Origin: Amylostereum areolatum
Taxonomy: Eukaryota > Basidiomycota > Agaricomycetes > Russulales > Stereaceae
Direction of reading: 5' to 3'
Length of the DNA: 64,000 bases
NCBI GenBank assembly: GCA_012932865.1
Contig: SAXG01000001.1
Location: forward strand, 1,973,693 to 2,037,692
Below, piece by piece: positions 58,901-64,000 of this stretch. The notes under the pieces are model-generated. The model searched no databases. It saw only the letters and a program-made list of their open reading frames with translations, and had not been told where the DNA came from. The position numbers and the translations under genes were made by a program. Numbering within the stretch: the first letter of the stretch is position 1; every line of letters begins with the position of its first letter.

Positions 58901-59521
58901 CTTCGACATGGCTTTGAGAGCAAGGTCGAGCTGGGGTAGAATGGAGAAAGGGTCGTCCTTGTCCTTGGCGGTCGATTTCTTGCCCTTTTTGAAAACAGAT
59001 ATAAGATTACGGAAGGACTGCCGCAAGGGGGATGTTTTCTTTTCGGGCTTCGACGGAGGAGCAAAGAGGCCTTGCATAGGAGTCTTTCTGTGCTGGGGAG
59101 TGGCTAGAATATCGGGAGGTGTCATGGTCTCAAAACGGTTGATTAACTCCTTCGTGGACCGACGACGTTGCAGCGTCTCTTCCCGCAGGGCCTGCGTTTT
59201 TTGACGCGGTTGACGCGGTGAAGGTGTGAAGTACTCTTCGTATGGCTCTTGGATATACTCCTCGACCGGGCTGAGCACTCCGCGACGACCATAAGAGCCA
59301 CTCTCCGCCTCCGAGGAGAATACCCCTGTATCGATGTCCCTCCTTGCTCCCATTGTCCTTGGTCCCGAAACAGATCGCTTCGCGTGGTTTTCAAGGGAAC
59401 TGTAGTCGTTCGAAACGGGAAGACCATCGGTGGCATTATCGGCTTGAGCAATGGCCGGGTGGGAGTAAAGGGAGTATATGTCGGAAGATTCGTCTACGGA
59501 AGACGACCTGAAAAACGCCAT
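55953..59521 (-). CDS. PH-domain and coiled-coil protein of unknown function
   Basis: Not assigned to a named family. Exon 1 (59521-58482) joins 58427-57269, 57206-57168 and several shorter exons in phase, ending at a TGA at 55955-55953. Residues 1-225 are hydrophilic with a patterned segment STKELINRFETMTPPDIL and a basic patch RNLISVFKKGKKSTAKDK. A PH-like domain at about 232-346 begins HSGEILHLSR and ends VFEISFVGKESQRFA and KERTAWVSAVWDAVL. Residues 350-600 are Ser/Pro-rich. From about 620 on, heptad-like helices follow: DVKAMRDRIERNGEGLADMA, LALLHNEQNQRVLQMDQQAE, GFIDQQRQDQERQLKTLASE, LMTHEVGRLQRERQSLEHQI. The tail is Arg/Pro-rich. A lipid-binding PH domain with a long rod suggests a cortical or septal scaffold, which is inference. 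Confidence 0.8.
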
Positions 59522-59989
59522 GTGTATGGGGCTGATGGCGACGGATGGAGAGTTCGATGTCTCAGCATCATGTCGTGAGTTTTAAGGACGGACGAATACC
59601 AGTCTCAGCTGCTGGCCGTGCACGATGGCAGTCTAAATCGAAATCGACTCGTAGGGCTGAATCGATGATGGGCACATGTCATGTTTTGTATGGGCAGAGT
59701 GGGTTGAAAGGCAGCGAAATAAATGATGTGCAGATCTCATGGGTCGTGCACCGAGGAGGAGGAGGAGGAGGAGGAGGAGGAGGAACCTGGAACGGAACGG
59801 ACACAGAGGTTCATGCACTCACTGTTCAGAGTTCAGACCGACCAGTTCACCGCAGGCACGCTGAGTTATTCCCAGCACGTGCACGTAGGCTACCAACGTG
59901 TCCGCTTTCGCGTCAGCGTGTCTGGGCTACTACACTCCGCCAACTTGTACCTTTCCTTCTTCTCCTCATCTCCATCCCGCTCGTCCGAC
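59522..59989. promoter_or_regulatory. Divergent promoter region with a GGA microsatellite
   Basis: About 470 bases between the start codons of the PH/coiled-coil gene (minus) and GOT1 (plus). It carries the perfect GGA repeat listed separately. No TATA box is obvious. Confidence 0.45.
59753..59784. repeat. Trinucleotide microsatellite (GGA)n
   Basis: About ten perfect gga units in 32 bases, roughly midway between two divergent start codons. Likely variable in length. Confidence 0.95.
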
Positions 59990-60757
59990 ATGTGGTTGAC
60001 CGACATGCAAAGTAGGTCATCCCTTCCCCCCGATTGATACACTTGATTCATCTAGGACAGAAATCGGCGTTGCCCTGACGTCCTTTGGCGGCTTGTTCAT
60101 GCTTCTCGGCGTCATGCTCTTCTTCGACGGTGCCCTCCTCGCCCTCGGAAACGTACGCTCGAGACAGTTCTCCTACTTCGTGCACTCATCCATGTCTAGG
60201 TGCTTTTCTTAAGCGGATTGTGCCTCATCATTGGTCCCCAAAAGACGTTCTACTTTTTCGCGCGGAAGAACAAGATTCGGGGCACACTTTGCTTCCTTGG
60301 TGGGATATTACTCGTGTTCTTGAAATGGCCGTTCTTTGGGGTGATTTTAGAGACATTCGGGTTCCTCAATCTATTTGGGTGCGTTACCTGTTTTTGCGTC
60401 TTCGTTGCTCGTCGTTTCCACACGCGCAAACGCTTCCTCTACATCATAGCCCATGCCTTTTCTTCTTCGCTTTTTTGACTTTGTCGCTGCGTGACTTATC
60501 CGGGACTATGGCTGGACAGCGATTTCTTCCCGGTCATCCTCACTTTCCTCCGACAACTACCCTTCGTTGGGCAGTTTCTCAGTATGCCATATGTCCGCGA
60601 CGTGAGTGACCCTCGTCCATCCTCTTTTTCTTCCGCCTTCCCTCCCCGTCTCATTTATACAACCCATTTCCATTGCCTAAAATTCCCTCAACTGACTGGA
60701 ATATGTTTTGTCCAGGTTGTGGACCGGCTTGCAGGGTCGAGGGTGTCTGCTGTATGA
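59990..60757 (+). CDS. GOT1: Golgi transport protein GOT1
   Basis: Small four-helix membrane protein of the Got1/Sft2-like family that acts in ER-to-Golgi vesicle traffic. Exons 59990-60011, 60061-60152, 60200-60378, 60520-60601 and 60716-60757 join in phase to 138 residues, the normal family length. The first exon gives MWLTDMQ and joins KIGVALTSFGGLFMLLGVML. Then come ALLALGNVLFLSGLCLIIGP, FYFFARKNKIRGTLCFLGG, LLVFLKWPFFGVILETFGF and LNLFGDFFPVILTFLRQLPF, with VVDRLAGSRVSAV at the end. The very short first exon is easily missed. It is divergent from the PH/coiled-coil gene. Confidence 0.95.
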
Positions 60758-62372
60758 CCCTATTGTACCCAGCCCACGATTGGTATCAATGTTCACAGTA
60801 TTCATGCACGTCGGGCAACGTGTTGTCTTCCTCTCAAACATTGGATAGCTGTGATGACTGATGGACCAAAGAATAAACTTCACAAAGTTCGACAACAGTC
60901 GCTCATTCACTCAGTACTCAGTACTCAGTACTCAGCCCTGACAGTGCACGAAAAGAACCGGTTTATATATCCGACGCGTGAGCCTCCAACAAATGATGCC
61001 CATTCCTCAGAGTGGCGAAAACCGAAGGGGCTCTCAATTCGATTGCCAATTTCTGATTGGACGTCGCTTGGCGAACGAATGTAGGATGAGACGTTGTGAA
61101 TGTGTGACGCGAAATAAGTCTATACTTATATCTATTCGGCTGCCTCCGAGTGCCGAAGTCGTCAGGCCTTCAGGTGGCAAATTGTCAGCTTGATCATTAA
61201 CCACCGTCATTTCCACACTCATCCACCGCCCTGCGGGCTTGCTCGTTGTACTCTATCCTCAGACTTCGTGGATCGCCGAAAAAGTCAACTTAACAGTAAA
61301 CCTTCTCACTCACTCAAGCCAATGTGCAAACCTATACATGGATTCTGGACAAGGAAACCGTTTGCTCTCTTCGGATATGTTCATGCTGAATACTTGTCCT
61401 GACTATCTGAGCTGTACATCTCCGGCGGACTCCTGGCCATTGTCCAAAGAACAATAGTCCTGACTCGAGTACTTTGACACAAAGAGTCGGTGACTCGGTA
61501 GTCTCCACGCACCTTCGGCATTTCCCGGATACCCTGGGACGGTATGGCTCAGCTTGAATCCAGTTCTGGAGCTCTGCAGAGAGAAATGGTGGGTTCGCAC
61601 CATATAAAATCAATGTGGCCGACAAAGGTCGGCTCTCCCCAGCTGGGAGTCGAGCGAAACAGAATAGGGCGCTCCTAGCCGCAGAACGGACGGTGCCGCT
61701 TGCTCTCTGGACTTCCACCCCAAGTAAACACCCCCACCTATGGGTAGAGCTGGTTCTCGAGGGGCTACTTCCAAGCGTCTGGGTTTAACTTTGAAGAATG
61801 ATTGCTTGATCGAATGCGTATTCGCAACAACTGTGTCGGCGACGCGACGTTAGTGGTGCACGGGCATCTAGGTAATCTTCAAGTTGAAGATATGCAACAT
61901 ATCTGTGGACCGATCCGGTCGATATAGCATGCATCCTGCGCACGTAAATTGGAGTAGCATGAAGCCTGTATGTCGTTTCATTCTCTATTGCTCTGGAACA
62001 CCTACTCACCGGCTGTCTGAGGGTAATGTGGCAACAGAAAGCAGTGGCCCCCGACCTTCAAATTTCCTGTTGGATGTGGTCAAAAGGTGGGAGGCACCCG
62101 TAAACGTAGCCATATGTAGAGCGGCTGAGGGGTTTCCGGAGGGAAACGTCGCGTGGCGGTGTTATAAATGAGCGCGGTTTATGCCGGCGCGGTTTTGCCT
62201 CCAAACCATCGCCTTCGCATCCTCCCTTCCTCACCTCACTCACAGGCGCTACCCTCCGCCGTCTATATTCCATTATCTTCATTACTCTCACCTATACCTT
62301 GCTCGCCCAAAAGACTTGTCAACACCGTGCTCCTTGATCCCCCCTCATTCAACAGACTATCCATACTACGTC
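60758..62372. other. Intergenic region
   Basis: About 1.6 kb without a recognisable gene. It includes the 7-base repeat at 60909-60935. Scattered short open stretches show no family signal. The last 150 bases are C/T-rich before the next start codon. Confidence 0.4.
60909..60935. repeat. Heptanucleotide tandem repeat
   Basis: The unit actcagt is repeated almost four times without mismatch. It lies about 150 bases after the GOT1 stop codon. Confidence 0.9.
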
Positions 62373-62803
62373 ATGACACCCACCGTTAACGGCAAAGCCA
62401 CTCAACAACCTCCTGCTCCTGGAGCTCCTCGCCTCTCGGTAAGCCTCCTACCTCCAATCCACTACCTTTCCTCATAGCAGCTTCCCCACAGCGTCGCCTG
62501 CCCGCTTCCAGGAAGGCGCTCAAGCACACCGGGAAGCGCACCAAGAAAAGCAAGCTTCCTCCGACTGACAGCGATGTTGGTATTCATGGCATGGCCGTCG
62601 GCCTCGACGAGTTTATGGCATTGCTTCGTGGAGGGTCCGATCCCAACGCGATGGCCTGCGACTTTCGTTCGCCGCCGGAGGGCGATATGAACATTAGCCT
62701 CGGTACTTTCGCGTTCGAGAGTGCCGGGTCGGATGATGTGTGGGGGCAAGAGAAGACGCCAGCTCCGCCTGCAGGCGGGAGCCAGGAGAACATTGGGCTT
62801 TAG
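62373..62803 (+). CDS. Small basic/Pro-rich hypothetical protein
   Basis: Two exons, 62373-62438 and 62492-62803, join in phase at a clean GT..AG intron of 53 bases to give 125 residues. I recognise no family. The protein starts MTPTVNGKATQQPPAPGAPR, continues with a basic stretch SRKALKHTGKRTKKSKL and a patterned segment VGLDEFMALLRGGSDPNAMA, and ends Gly/Pro-rich. No signal peptide or membrane segment. The intron and C/T-rich leader support a real gene. Confidence 0.6.
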
Positions 62804-63302
62804 TTCGCGACTTAAGCGTTAGAGCTCATATTGGGAGCAGCCTCGGGTCTGTATCACTTGTTTGTTCTATTCCACTGTAACCCCCCCCCCTCTCAGCACT
62901 AGTTTGTTTCTCATCACCACGGTCACTAGCTTGATACCCTTCACATATGTTACTGCATGCTTTCATCACCGTCTACTCTCGTCACAATTGTCTTTATCAA
63001 TATTATCATATATGTATCCTGCTATGCCATCTTCTACATCATGCATTGTATCTAGAACTCTCTGTACCACTCCCTGGTTAGCACCCGATACATACCATAT
63101 TTCCTGTACTTTGACCAATCGCAGTTCTGCCTCTGAGTTATCAGAGAAACTTCTCGAGGCTATTCTTATCCGTGCAGGCGAGATGAATCAGAACAACCAT
63201 TAAATCGTGTAGCTAAGACAGGTTACGGCTAGGTGAAGGAGATGCGCCCTGGGTGCGGCCAGTATATTACTACAGACTTGGATTGAGAGAGCACGCATCA
63301 AA
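62804..63302. other. Convergent spacer
   Basis: About 500 bases with both 3' flanks. It starts with T-rich sequence and a run of about ten C near 62880. No gene recognised. Confidence 0.4.
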
Positions 63303-64000
63303 TTATGTCTTGTAAGAAGGTTCCTGAGGTACCTGCGAACTCGAAGACGCGGGGATTGTCCAAGCTGGCTGATAAACTGGATCGCACTCCGTTGCGTGAG
63401 GTTCACGAAAGTTCTTTGGGCGGACTCCAAGACCGATCGCATCGCTGCCGACGTCTCCAACGAACTCGGAGTTCGCCTTGAAGTTCCCGACTTGTCTATG
63501 TAAACCGGAACGATTACAAGGATTAGGCTTCGACCTTAACCCGGAATATACAAGAAAACGGACCTGGCTTTGCGCCGTTCGTATATGTACTCCGGTTTTG
63601 CTTGGTTGAACTTGTAGGTAATATACCGCATGGATCCTATTGTGACGATAATCGTGACGGTGATGACAACTCCAAGCACGATGTTATGGGTCTTATTGTC
63701 GTTGTCTACCGGGTTGAAACGATGAGAGGTGTGCAATAAATCGAACCGTGAAACACATACTTCCAGAACCCTCGAACACAACGCCAAAGTAGACGGCGGA
63801 GAACTGTTTTGGCAAGGAAAGGACGGCCGCGAGTGTAAATACCAAAACGTTCATTCCACATGTCGCGAATATGACGGTTGCGACTGTTTCCACCGTGTGA
63901 GTATGCACGTCTCCCGAGCTCAACAATAACTGAACATACAGTGCGGAGGTATGGCGCTCAGGCGAACCATAAGTGTGACCTTGAACCCCCCTTCCCGCAG
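63303..64000 (-). CDS. TVP38/TMEM64 (SNARE-associated Golgi, DedA-like) membrane protein, 5'-partial
   Basis: Late-Golgi membrane protein of the VTT/DedA superfamily; some relatives act as lipid scramblases. The gene enters from the right edge; visible exons are 64000-63940, 63883-63761, 63705-63564 and 63495-63303. The family core reads REGGFKVTLMVRLSAIPPHF, then ATVIFATCGMNVLVFTLAAV and LSLPKQFSAVYFGVVFEGSG, matching the conserved re-entrant region with its Arg and Pro. A further membrane helix HNIVLGVVITVTIIVTIGSM is followed by the basic YERRKARQ and a hydrophilic tail ending SSSSQVPQEPSYKT. The last exon contains no Met, so it is easily missed. The N-terminal helices are outside the window. 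Confidence 0.85.

Overview
The window is nuclear DNA of a filamentous basidiomycete, most likely an Agaricomycete. Genes sit on both strands, almost all are split by GT..AG introns of about 48-70 bases, and many introns carry CTRAC-type branch points. The content fits a wood- or litter-degrading fungus: a family 7 cellobiohydrolase without a binding module, a phospholipase B, an A1 aspartic protease, a secreted AhpD-like protein and an Agaricomycete-type repeat-associated ORF. I found no CRISPR array, no prokaryotic operon and no viral gene. Species cannot be fixed from the sequence alone.

Layout. 1-4 kb: aspartic protease (5' end outside the window), PHS1-type 3-hydroxyacyl-CoA dehydratase (minus) and a secreted AhpD-like protein; all three carry single-base frame breaks, seen almost nowhere else. 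5.3-8.7 kb: a 1,044-residue membrane plus coiled-coil protein of unknown function. 9.4 kb: a perfect 101-base tandem duplication. 11.8-13.9 kb: PSR1/NIF-type phosphatase (minus). 15-16 kb: Yap-type bZIP factor. 17-19.3 kb: RNA polymerase I subunit A43 (minus) and PAM16, divergent over 226 bases. 19.4-20.8 kb: an ORF resembling Agaricomycete DUF6589-associated proteins, framed by short direct and inverted repeats. 21.5-26.1 kb: a duplicated DUF4336 / aldo-keto reductase unit with one decayed copy. 26.7-32 kb: phospholipase B, a small unknown gene and the GH7 cellobiohydrolase. 34.4-38.8 kb: KTI12 and an ELL-like elongation factor. 40.9-45.9 kb: a LIM-LIM-coiled coil-C1-RhoGAP protein. 47.2-49.5 kb: C2H2 zinc-finger protein. 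51-54.1 kb: two convergent BTB genes. 54.2 kb: a tRNA-Gln(CUG) with an 8-base intron. 54.5-64 kb: GET1, a PH/coiled-coil protein, GOT1, a small unknown gene and a TVP38/TMEM64 protein cut by the right edge.

How the genes relate. Most are ordinary eukaryotic single genes. Loose themes are RNA polymerase and translation (A43, ELL, KTI12 for Elongator-dependent tRNA modification, tRNA-Gln), membrane traffic and lipid metabolism (PHS1, phospholipase B, GET1, GOT1, TVP38), and polarity signalling (RhoGAP, PH protein, PSR1-like phosphatase). The only clear local evolutionary event is the DUF4336/aldo-keto reductase duplication. I did not find a convincing new multi-gene system; the most notable items are the frame-break cluster at the left edge, the decayed duplication, the start codon alone on its exon in PAM16, the tiny tRNA intron, and several conserved-looking proteins of unknown function.
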